From Alphaproteobacteria bacterium (GTDB taxonomy: Bacteria; Pseudomonadota; Alphaproteobacteria; Micavibrionales; Micavibrionaceae): DNA of 64,000 nt. The translations under genes and the position numbers were made by a program. The stretch is from NCBI GenBank assembly GCA_016699735.1, contig CP065008.1, positions 620,001 to 684,000 on the forward strand, given 5' to 3'. This document shows, one piece after another, positions 54,677 through 62,702 of this stretch (position 1 is its first letter; every line of letters starts with the position of its first letter). Below the pieces are notes generated by a model. It ran no database searches. It was not told the DNA's origin and worked only from the letters and a program-made list of their open reading frames with translations.

Positions 54677-56869
54677 ATGCAATCCAGCCAGGTCAGTCAA
54701 CTGCCGTCCATGCAGCCCTTCGCCGAACTCCTGACAACCCTCAAGGGCCACGACCCCAACGCGGATGGCGTTGCGCTGGATAAAGCCTACGAATACGCCA
54801 AGAAAATGCACGAGGGCCAGACACGCGCCTCCGGCGAGCCCTATTACCTTCATCCTTTGGCGGTCGCACAAATCCTGGCTGATATGCGGATGGATTCTAC
54901 AACGGTAACAACGGCGATCCTGCATGACACGCTGGAGGATACCAAGGCCACCTACGAAGACCTCACCAAGAATTTCGGCAAGGAAGTGGCCGATCTCGTG
55001 AACGGCGTCAGTAAACTGACACGGATCGAAAGCCAGACGCTCGAAGGCAAGCAGGCGGAAAATTTCCGTAAGCTGCTTCTGGCAATGTCCGAAGATATCC
55101 GTGTTCTTCTGGTCAAACTCGCCGACCGCCTCCACAATATGCGGACGATAGAGGGCATAGAAAAGCTCGACAAGCGCAGACGCATCGCTCTGGAAACTCT
55201 TGAAATATATGCCCCCTTGGCCGAGCGTGTGGGGATGCACCGCATCAAGGAGGAACTTGAGGATCTCTGTTTCGAGCAGATGAACCCGGAGGCGCGGGAG
55301 AGCATCACCAACCGCCTCGGGTTTTTACGCAGCGAAGGCGGTGCGGTGGATGAGGAAATCATCGCCGAGCTTAAAACCAGTCTGAAAGAATCGGGGATAG
55401 ACGCGGAAATCATAGGGCGCGAAAAAACCCGCTATTCCATCTGGAAAAAAATGCAGCGCAAGAACGTCACGTTCGAGCAGCTTTCCGACATCATGGCCTT
55501 TCGCGTCATCGTGGACTCGGCCGAGCAGTGCTATCAGGTTCTGGGTGTTTTGCACAGCCGCTATCACAGCGTTCCCGGCCGCTTCAAGGATTATATCTCG
55601 ACGCCAAAGCCCAACGGCTACCGCTCGATCCACACCACCATCATGGGCCCGAAGCGTCAGCGCATTGAAGTGCAGATACGGACTCAAGAGATGCACAGCG
55701 AAGCCGAATACGGCGTGGCCGCGCACTGGAGTTATAAGGCTGGTGCAAAAGCCGATATTAAGGACGTCAAGAAATACCGTTGGCTCCGCGACCTTCTGGA
55801 TATTCTGGAGCAGGAGCAGAAACCTGAGGATTTCTGGGAAAACACCAAGCTGGAGCTGTTTCAGGATCAGGTCTACGTCTTTTCGCCCAAAGGCGACCTG
55901 ATCGAAATGCCCAATGGCGCAACGCCAATCGATTTCGCCTACGCGATCCATTCCGACATCGGCAACCGTTGCGTCGGCGCCAAGATTAACGGGCGCATCG
56001 CGCCTCTGAACACCAAGCTCGCTAACGGCGATCAGGTGGAGATCATCACCGCCGCGGCCCAGAAACCATCCCCGACATGGGAAAGGTTTGTGGTGACGGG
56101 TAAGGCCCGCTCCCATATCCGCCGCTTCATCCGCAACGAGCAACGCGACGAATTTATCACCCTCGGCAAGGCCATGATCCAAAAAGTTTTCCGGCAGGAA
56201 GGATACGAATTTACCGAAAAAGCCGTAACAAGCGTTCTCAAGCAGTTCCGCATGGACAGCAGCGACGATGTCTACGCCGCGACAGGCTCGGGCATTCTCG
56301 TGGCCCGCGACGTCTTCAAGGCCATTTTCCCCGCCCACAAGACGGAGATCGTGCGCCGCCCTGCCGAGGACATGGACACAACGATCCGTGTCAAGACGCT
56401 TAGTGCCGACCAGCCCATGCCGATCAAGGGTCTGATCCCCGGTATGGCGATGCACTTTGCCCGCTGCTGTCACCCGGTCCCCGGCGACCGCATCGTCGGC
56501 ATCGTCACGACAGGAAAGGGTGTAACGATCCATACCATCGATTGCGAGACTCTCGAGACCTTCGCTGATACCCCCGAGCGCTGGCTGGATGTGTCCTGGG
56601 GCGACAATAGCCCGGGGGCGCCGGAAGTGCACGTGGGCCGCCTGGAAATCACCCACGCCAACGAACCCGGCGCGATTGCCTCTTTCACCACCGTCATCGC
56701 CAGAAACGGCGGGGATATCACCAACTTCAAGGTCACGAACCGCAGTACGGAATTTTGGGATGTCACCCTTGATATCTGCGTCAAGGATATCAAGCACCTC
56801 AATAACATCATCGCCGCGCTGCGGGCCACGCCCGTTATTGTGAATGTCGATCGCGCCCGCGGGCGTTAG
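54677..56869 (+). CDS. rel: Bifunctional (p)ppGpp synthase/hydrolase
   Basis: 730 residues. The HD hydrolase has AILHDTLEDT (H83, D84) and is intact. The synthase has GRFKDYISTPKPNGYRS; the RFKD form marks dual-function enzymes. TGS (about 395-455, DQVYVFSPKGDLIEMPNGAT) and a C-terminal ACT domain follow. It makes and removes the alarmone in response to starvation, controlling transcription via polymerase and omega. Confidence 0.97.
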   Translation: MQSSQVSQLPSMQPFAELLTTLKGHDPNADGVALDKAYEYAKKMHEGQTRASGEPYYLHPLAVAQILADMRMDSTTVTTAILHDTLEDTKATYEDLTKNFGKEVADLVNGVSKLTRIESQTLEGKQAENFRKLLLAMSEDIRVLLVKLADRLHNMRTIEGIEKLDKRRRIALETLEIYAPLAERVGMHRIKEELEDLCFEQMNPEARESITNRLGFLRSEGGAVDEEIIAELKTSLKESGIDAEIIGREKTRYSIWKKMQRKNVTFEQLSDIMAFRVIVDSAEQCYQVLGVLHSRYHSVPGRFKDYISTPKPNGYRSIHTTIMGPKRQRIEVQIRTQEMHSEAEYGVAAHWSYKAGAKADIKDVKKYRWLRDLLDILEQEQKPEDFWENTKLELFQDQVYVFSPKGDLIEMPNGATPIDFAYAIHSDIGNRCVGAKINGRIAPLNTKLANGDQVEIITAAAQKPSPTWERFVVTGKARSHIRRFIRNEQRDEFITLGKAMIQKVFRQEGYEFTEKAVTSVLKQFRMDSSDDVYAATGSGILVARDVFKAIFPAHKTEIVRRPAEDMDTTIRVKTLSADQPMPIKGLIPGMAMHFARCCHPVPGDRIVGIVTTGKGVTIHTIDCETLETFADTPERWLDVSWGDNSPGAPEVHVGRLEITHANEPGAIASFTTVIARNGGDITNFKVTNRSTEFWDVTLDICVKDIKHLNNIIAALRATPVIVNVDRARGR

Positions 56870-56882
56870 GGAATCTGAAAAA

Positions 56883-57431
56883 TCAGACGGCGCGTGCAAT
56901 TCCGGCGGAGAAGGGATCGAGCGGCGCCTGAACCAACTCGGCAAAAGGGAAGTCAAGCTTTCCACGGCCGTTCAGTTCATGCAGTTCGATGATGCAAAGC
57001 CCCAAAGCCACCGTTCCCCCGATTTTTGTCGCAAGGTCTCCGGTCGCCCGCATCGTTCCGCCTGTGGCCAGAAGATCGTCGGCGATCACGACCTTCATCC
57101 CCTGTTCGATCATCCCTTGCTGGATTTCGATTGTATCGGTGCCATACTCCAGAGCGTAATCCTGCCGGATAACCGCGCCGGGAAGCTTGCCTTTCTTTCG
57201 GACCATGGCAAAGGGAAGCGAGAGACTCTGGGCCACCGACAAACCCGTCAAAAACCCGCGGGATTCAATTCCAAGAATGATATCCGGCTTTGCGGATTGC
57301 GCCTTTTGAGCCAGTCTTTCGGCGATACTGTCCCAGAGCGCAGGGTTCCTAAGGAGGGATTGAATATCGTAAAAATTAATCCCCGGCTTCGGAAAATCGG
57401 GCACAACGGCGATGTGTTCGAGGATATTCAT
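56883..57431 (-). CDS. apt: Adenine phosphoribosyltransferase
   Basis: 182 residues. It has PDFPKPGINFYDI near the N-terminus, ILGIESRGFLTG, and the PRPP-binding motif VVIADDLLATGGTM. It salvages adenine to AMP. Normal length. It converges on rel with 13 bases between the stops; no strong terminator is visible. Confidence 0.96.
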   Translation of the reverse strand: MNILEHIAVVPDFPKPGINFYDIQSLLRNPALWDSIAERLAQKAQSAKPDIILGIESRGFLTGLSVAQSLSLPFAMVRKKGKLPGAVIRQDYALEYGTDTIEIQQGMIEQGMKVVIADDLLATGGTMRATGDLATKIGGTVALGLCIIELHELNGRGKLDFPFAELVQAPLDPFSAGIARAV

Positions 57432-57512
57432 GGCATTCTCCAGAACTAAGACCTCTCAGGATTATGCGTTTTTCCGCTTCATGGCAACACCCGTTTGCGA
57501 TAAAGTGCCCGC

Positions 57513-57914
57513 ATGATCATCGGAATTGGCAACGATCTGGTGGATATCCGCCGCATTGAAAAAGTACTCAAACGCCACGGCACGCGCTTCGAGGAGCGTT
57601 GCTTTACCCACACCGAACGCGCGCGGGCGGATATCCGGCGCGGTGCAGGCCTGCATGGCCCCGTCTTTGCCAAGCGCTTTGCCGCCAAGGAGGCTTGCGC
57701 CAAGGCGCTGGGAACCGGGTTTTCAGGAGAGGTTTACCCACGGGATATCGGAGTGATCGAGGATGAGTCCGGACGCCCGTTTCTCGAACTGACGGGAGGG
57801 GCGCTTGAACACCTGAAAAGCCTGATCCCCGAAGGAAAGCGCCCGGTCTTGCATCTGAGCCTGAGCGATGAGCCGCCCTTCGCGCAGGCCTTCGTGATCA
57901 TCGAGGCGCTGTAG
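57513..57914 (+). CDS. acpS: Holo-[acyl-carrier-protein] synthase
   Basis: 133 residues. IIGIGNDLVDIRRIEKVLKR contains the metal-site Asp, and FAKRFAAKEACAKALGTGF contains the catalytic Glu/Lys. It attaches 4'-phosphopantetheine to ACP. It is first of the acpS-lepB-rnc-era series; pdxJ, often just upstream in this order, is missing here. Confidence 0.95.
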   Translation: MIIGIGNDLVDIRRIEKVLKRHGTRFEERCFTHTERARADIRRGAGLHGPVFAKRFAAKEACAKALGTGFSGEVYPRDIGVIEDESGRPFLELTGGALEHLKSLIPEGKRPVLHLSLSDEPPFAQAFVIIEAL

Positions 57915-57964
57915 TGAAAATCCGCACTGGAAATTAAGGTCTGGATCAGGTAAACCGATACACG

Positions 57965-58825
57965 ATGTCTGAAAACGAGCAAAAAAGCGAGGCCGGAAAG
58001 GCCGAAGAAAAGAAACCCGTCCTGATCGAAAAGGGGGAACTGGGGGAGTTGGCAAAAACCGCTCTTCTGGCGGTTGTTATCGCTCTTCTGATCCGCACCT
58101 TTTTATTTGAGCCGTTCAATATTCCCTCCACGTCCATGAAGCCGACGCTTCTGGTCGGCGATTATCTTTTTGTTTATAAACCCTCTTACGGGTATAGCCG
58201 CCATTCCTTCCCCTTCGGCCTCGCACCGATCGAGGGGCGTATGTGGGGCAAGGAGCCGCAGCGCGGCGATATTATCGTCTTCGCCCTGCCTAAGGCCGGC
58301 ATCAATTTGATTAAACGCCTTGTCGGCCTGCCAGGAGAGCGGATCCAGGTTAAAAAAGGTCGACTCTATATCAACGGCGAGATCGTCCCGCGGCAATTTG
58401 TCCGCGTCTTCGACGAAGACAAAGGACCAGCGGAAGGTATGGTCAAGACATACGAATATCTCGAAACCCTTCCTGGCGGCGTTGTGCACACCATCTATGA
58501 AGAGGGCGATGATAAAACGTACGATGATACGGAGGAATATACCGTCCCCGAGGATCATTATTTTATGATGGGCGATAACCGCGACAATTCGCAGGACAGC
58601 CGCGTACAGGAAATGGCAGGCTACGTTCCTTTTGAATATTTTGTAGGCCGGGCCGACTTCTTGTTCTTCTCGACCAACCAGTTTGCCGCTCTGTTTGAAT
58701 TCTGGAAGTGGCCTTGGACGATCCGCTACGAGAGGCTCTTCATGGACCTTGATCCCGTCCGTCCCGCTGCGGCACCGGGGGAGGCTCACGCCCTGCCAGC
58801 AGACGGAAAGAAATCCGAAGGCTGA
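57965..58825 (+). CDS. lepB: Signal peptidase I
   Basis: 286 residues. One membrane helix (about 23-45) comes before the catalytic serine in FNIPSTSMKPTLLVGDYL. The lysine is in INLIKRLVGLPGERI, and the GDNRDNSQDSR box follows near 200. It cleaves signal peptides of exported proteins at the outer face of the inner membrane. Only three bases separate it from rnc. Confidence 0.97.
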   Translation: MSENEQKSEAGKAEEKKPVLIEKGELGELAKTALLAVVIALLIRTFLFEPFNIPSTSMKPTLLVGDYLFVYKPSYGYSRHSFPFGLAPIEGRMWGKEPQRGDIIVFALPKAGINLIKRLVGLPGERIQVKKGRLYINGEIVPRQFVRVFDEDKGPAEGMVKTYEYLETLPGGVVHTIYEEGDDKTYDDTEEYTVPEDHYFMMGDNRDNSQDSRVQEMAGYVPFEYFVGRADFLFFSTNQFAALFEFWKWPWTIRYERLFMDLDPVRPAAAPGEAHALPADGKKSEG

Positions 58826-58828
58826 GAC

Positions 58829-59506
58829 ATGACCCGCCCGGCCGCAGAGCTTCAGACGCTGATCGGGTATACGTTCAAGGACGAACAGCTTCTCAAACTT
58901 TCTCTTACCCATTCCAGCGCCAAAAAGAAAAGTAACTACGAGCGCTTGGAGTTTCTGGGCGACCGTGTTCTTGGCCTCATCATGGCCGAACTGATTTATC
59001 ACAGGTTTCCCGAAGAATCCGAAGGCGATCTGGGCCGACGTCTGGCGCCTCTGGTTCAGGGGGCGACGATCGCGCAGATATCGGCCAAAATAAACTTGGC
59101 CGACTTCATCATCCTGTCCGAGGCGGAAAAAGCAGCCGGAGGAAAGGCCAACGACAATATCCTCTCCGACGTCTACGAGGCGCTGTTAGGCGCACTCTAT
59201 CTGGACGGCGGTCTGGAGCCGTGCCGCAAACTGATTACAAATCACTGGAGCGGAGTGCTGGATGTGATGATCCGCCCGCCCATGCATCCGAAAACCGAAG
59301 TGCAGGAATGGGCGCAGGGGAGGGGTTTGCCGCTGCCGCTTTATGAAATCGTCAGGCAAAGCGGTCCCGACCACGCCCCGTCTTTTGAGATCGAATTGCA
59401 CATTGAGGGTTTTAAGCCAGCAAGAGCCGAAGGTCGTTCCCGTCAGGACGCCGAAAAAGAAGCAGCCCTCAAATTTATTTCTCAAAACATCAGGGAGAAA
59501 AAGTGA
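58829..59506 (+). CDS. rnc: Ribonuclease III
   Basis: 225 residues. The nuclease signature is NYERLEFLGDRVLGLIMAEL; the second acidic site is DVYEALLGALYLDGG. The dsRNA-binding domain (about 150-225) has RPPMHPKTEVQEWAQ and ARAEGRSRQDAEKEAA. It processes rRNA and other double-stranded RNA. Its stop overlaps the era start by four bases (GTGA). Confidence 0.97.
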   Translation: MTRPAAELQTLIGYTFKDEQLLKLSLTHSSAKKKSNYERLEFLGDRVLGLIMAELIYHRFPEESEGDLGRRLAPLVQGATIAQISAKINLADFIILSEAEKAAGGKANDNILSDVYEALLGALYLDGGLEPCRKLITNHWSGVLDVMIRPPMHPKTEVQEWAQGRGLPLPLYEIVRQSGPDHAPSFEIELHIEGFKPARAEGRSRQDAEKEAALKFISQNIREKK

Positions 59507-60408
59507 CCCAGGAACCCGGAACCCGGTGCGGTTTTGTCAGCGTGATCGGCCTGCCGAACGCGGGAAAATCAACGCTGGTCAATGCGCTGGTTGGCGCCAA
59601 GGTCTCGATCGTCAGCCAGAAGGTCCAGACCACCCGTACCCGCATTTTAGGCATCCTGACCGAAGGTTCCACACAGATCGCCTTGGTGGATACCCCCGGC
59701 CTCTTCGCCCCGAAGCGTGCGTTGGAGAGAGCCATGGTTCGCACCGCCGTCAGCGGAATGGAGGAGGGCGACCTGATCCTTCATATTGTGGATGTATCCA
59801 GAAAAAACCCCCTGGAGGACAATGCTGCAATCCGCGAAATGCTGAAGAATAAAGCGCCCGCGGTGCTGGTCTTGAACAAAATCGATATCATCGCCAAGCA
59901 CCGCTTGCTGGACCTCACCGCGCAGATGAACGCGGCCTTCCCTTATAAGGACACCTTTATGATCTCGGCCATTAAGGATTCCGGTGTTGAGGATATCAGG
60001 AAATATCTGGCCGCAAACCTGCCCGAAGGTGTATGGCTCTTTCCGGAGGATCAGATGAGCGATATGCCCATGCGGATGCTGGCCGCCGAAATCACCCGCG
60101 AGAAAATCTTCCAGCAGCTTCACGAGGAACTCCCTTACGCGATCTTCGTCGAGACGGAGGCTTGGGAGGAGTTTGACAACAAAAGCATTAAGATCAGCCA
60201 GACGGTCTTCGTGGAGCGCGAAACGCAGAAGGCAATCGTCCTCGGCAAGGGGGGCAGCAAAATTAAGGAAATCGGCAGCGCCGCCCGCGAGGAACTGAAA
60301 AAAATCCTGGAGACAGACGTGCATCTGAAAATTCATGTCAGCGTGCTGGAAAAATGGACGGAGCGTCCGGCGTATTTCACGCGCATGGGCTTGGATTCTG
60401 CGGGGTAA
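59503..60408 (+). CDS. era: GTPase Era
   Basis: 301 residues from GTG. G1 GLPNAGKS (16-23), G2 TTRTRILG, G3 DTPG, G4 NKID, and a KH RNA-binding domain at the C-terminus with VLGKGGSKIKEIG. It helps 16S rRNA maturation and 30S assembly. It overlaps rnc, as in many bacteria. Confidence 0.97.
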   Translation: MTQEPGTRCGFVSVIGLPNAGKSTLVNALVGAKVSIVSQKVQTTRTRILGILTEGSTQIALVDTPGLFAPKRALERAMVRTAVSGMEEGDLILHIVDVSRKNPLEDNAAIREMLKNKAPAVLVLNKIDIIAKHRLLDLTAQMNAAFPYKDTFMISAIKDSGVEDIRKYLAANLPEGVWLFPEDQMSDMPMRMLAAEITREKIFQQLHEELPYAIFVETEAWEEFDNKSIKISQTVFVERETQKAIVLGKGGSKIKEIGSAAREELKKILETDVHLKIHVSVLEKWTERPAYFTRMGLDSAG

Positions 60409-60576
60409 GAGGCGGTAAAAAATTATGGTATGTGGAAAAAGAATTTTTTTAAAAATTTCACATGGCATTGCCCAAACCGGACTGATAGAGTGAAACCTTC
60501 TTGAGCACATAAGTATTTTATTGAAGGTCAGCGCCGGAACGCTGGCTGGTTTTATTGAATTAGTGTGGAGGATTTC

Positions 60577-61107
60577 ATGAGTTGGACCGACGAACGCGTA
60601 TCCCTGCTAAAACGACTCTGGAGCGAAGGCCGCACGGCAGCAGAAATAGCAAAAGAGTTAGGAGGGGTTACGCGCAACGCTGTGATTGGCAAGGCGCATC
60701 GCCTCAAGCTCTCCAACCGTGTCTCCCCGATCCAGCAGAACAACAAAAAGCCCGCAGTGTCCAAACCCGCCGAGAGGAAGTTCGAAAAACCCGTGATGGT
60801 TTTGCCGCCGGTCAAGCCAGTCGAGGTGAAAAAGGAAAGGGAGGCGGATTCACTCTTCAGCCTCCTTGATCTTAAGCCCCGGATGTGCCGCTGGCCTGTC
60901 GGCGATCCGCACGATGAGAGCTTTGGCTTTTGCGGGGAGGAGGTCATTCTTGGCCTGCCCTACTGTTGCGATCACGCCAAGACGGCCTATCAGGCGGCGA
61001 CAAGGAATAAGATCCTTCAGGCGGAAAATGCAATGACTTTGGTACAGGCTGTACCCGCCGATAACCTAAAGGCGTATGACGAGGAAGGTCAAAAAGCTGC
61101 AGGTTGA
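60577..61107 (+). CDS. gcrA: Cell-cycle regulator GcrA
   Basis: 176 residues from ATG 60577 (GGAGG before it). The GcrA N-terminus MSWTDERVSLLKRLWSEGR, then TAAEIAKELGGVTRNAVIGK and AHRLKLSNR, is a DNA-binding SANT/HTH-type domain. The C-terminal sigma70-binding part has CRWPVGDPHDESFGFCG and YCCDHAKTAYQ. GcrA activates genes at CcrM-methylated GANTC promoters. It is restricted to Alphaproteobacteria, which fixes the class. Confidence 0.96.
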   Translation: MSWTDERVSLLKRLWSEGRTAAEIAKELGGVTRNAVIGKAHRLKLSNRVSPIQQNNKKPAVSKPAERKFEKPVMVLPPVKPVEVKKEREADSLFSLLDLKPRMCRWPVGDPHDESFGFCGEEVILGLPYCCDHAKTAYQAATRNKILQAENAMTLVQAVPADNLKAYDEEGQKAAG

Positions 61108-61462
61108 CCAAACTCATTCGGCAGGTAAGTTATTTTAAAGGTCTAAGAGCAAAGCAGGGAAGCGACACCCTGCTTTCTATCTTTAGGCTTCGTTAAGCTG
61201 AAAATTTATCCCGAAAGCCAAAATTATACACTCATTTTGTTTTTTTGAGCACATAAAAATCTTTTGAAAATAATGAGTTAGTGCTAAATTACACCCCGAA
61301 GTCAAATCCTTGGGCACCCTCCGTGCCGTCCAAAAACAAGGGATTTCTATAAAATTTTAAATAATTTTTCATATTTCGGGTGCTACCATGGCCCTAGGGA
61401 ATATCTATTTTTTTAATAATTTTACGACAAAGTAGAGTTTTACGAACCAAGTGGTGCAAGCA
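61108..61462. other. Gene-free region with terminator and AT-rich upstream sequence
   Basis: A hairpin (AAAGCAGGG 61151-61159, CCCTGCTTT 61168-61176) just after gcrA looks like its terminator, although the T-run is interrupted. The rest is AT-rich and has several T-runs. TTGAGCACATAA at 61245 also occurs before gcrA at 60501. I see no gene; it probably holds the promoter of the pseudopilin genes. Confidence 0.6.
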
Positions 61463-62677
61463 ATGACAAACGAAAAAGGTTTTTCACTTCTGGAAACGGC
61501 CCTTCTGCTTTTGATCGTGGGGATCATCGCCGGTCCAATGCTTGAGGCCTATAATCTATATGTCAAAGAGCGGAACACCTCCAAGACGTATGCCGCAGGT
61601 TCGACGATCCAGAACGCCATCACGGAATTTTATGAGTTGCATGACCGCTATCCTTGCCCCGCCATTCCCGAGCTCGCGGTGGGCGATCCTTTGCACGGCA
61701 TTGAACAATGCCCCGGCAGGGATATGGACGGCGATACCACAATTATGGCCGCGATGGTCATGGAAAGCTGCGTGACCGGGTACTGCCGTGTCTCCGGACG
61801 CGATGCCGATGGCGATAGCGCGGACGATGGCGTACTGATCGGCAACATCCCCTATGTGACCTTGGGCGTACCCTATAACGAGGCGTTGGACGGCTGGAAA
61901 CACAGGTTCACCTATGCGGTGACCGAAACGATGACGGATTCCGCGACCTTCATCCCCACCCGCGGCGCCATCATGGTCTGGAAGGCCGACGGCTCGACGC
62001 CCTTGAGTTTCGGGGATCCGGCAAATCCGAACGCGAACCCCAAACATCAAAACGGCCAGGGGACAGCCCACTTCGTCTATTTCTCTCACGGGCAAAACGG
62101 ACGGGGTTCCTATTCGATTGAGGGAATCCGGATTGGTGAAAACTGCGACAACGGCGTTTTTACCGCAGCTGAAGTGGCGGCAGCCGGCAAGGATTACAAT
62201 GAAATAGAAAACTGCGACAATGATTACGAGTTCACCTGGGACTCCGAAGCCTATTCAACGCAGCAGGGCTACGATTATTACGATGATATCTTCTACTTCC
62301 AGGACGGCCTGCCCTCAGGCGGCACCTGGAACTATTCCGGCGTTCAGGAAGACGTCTTCACCAGTTTCGGTGGCAATTTGGGCATCGGCACGGCCGACCC
62401 GCAATTCGCGGTGGACGTGAACGGCAACATCCGTGCGGCAAGCCTGACCCGAACGACCGGATATTGTGACGAAACGGGCAACAACTGCATGGAAGCGCAG
62501 GTGATCGGCGGCAGCGGCATGAGCTGCAGCGGCAGCCCGATGGCCGGTATAGAGCTCAACGATGGGGTTTGCGAGGTGGAATTGCCTGCAGGAAGCATCA
62601 GCGGCGAGTGTTCAAGCGGGGAATATGTCACGGGAATTGACGGTTCCGGCAATGTCATCTGCGAACCGGTCAGTTAA
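61463..62677 (+). CDS. Pseudopilin-like protein with C-terminal fibre-like domain
   Basis: About 404 residues from ATG 61463. A type IV prepilin-like N-terminus has NEKGFSLLETALLLLIVG, with cleavage after Gly and the usual Glu at +5. The ~250-residue globular part has cysteines, an Asp-rich stretch (GRDADGDSADDG) and YPCPAIPELAVG. The C-terminal ~100 residues contain LGIGTADPQFAVDVNGNIRA, a motif typical of tail-fibre and adhesin proteins, and a Cys-rich end. It is probably a surface-exposed minor pilin or adhesin. The next gene is a paralogue. Confidence 0.8.
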   Translation: MTNEKGFSLLETALLLLIVGIIAGPMLEAYNLYVKERNTSKTYAAGSTIQNAITEFYELHDRYPCPAIPELAVGDPLHGIEQCPGRDMDGDTTIMAAMVMESCVTGYCRVSGRDADGDSADDGVLIGNIPYVTLGVPYNEALDGWKHRFTYAVTETMTDSATFIPTRGAIMVWKADGSTPLSFGDPANPNANPKHQNGQGTAHFVYFSHGQNGRGSYSIEGIRIGENCDNGVFTAAEVAAAGKDYNEIENCDNDYEFTWDSEAYSTQQGYDYYDDIFYFQDGLPSGGTWNYSGVQEDVFTSFGGNLGIGTADPQFAVDVNGNIRAASLTRTTGYCDETGNNCMEAQVIGGSGMSCSGSPMAGIELNDGVCEVELPAGSISGECSSGEYVTGIDGSGNVICEPVS

Positions 62678-62702
62678 AGCGAAGAGATAAAGAGGCAGAC
62701 CT

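Noticed and set aside
55325..56965. A 546-codon minus-strand frame opposite rel
   Set aside because: The + strand encodes a complete Rel with all motifs; the opposite frame has no recognisable domain and is a shadow of GC-rich codons.
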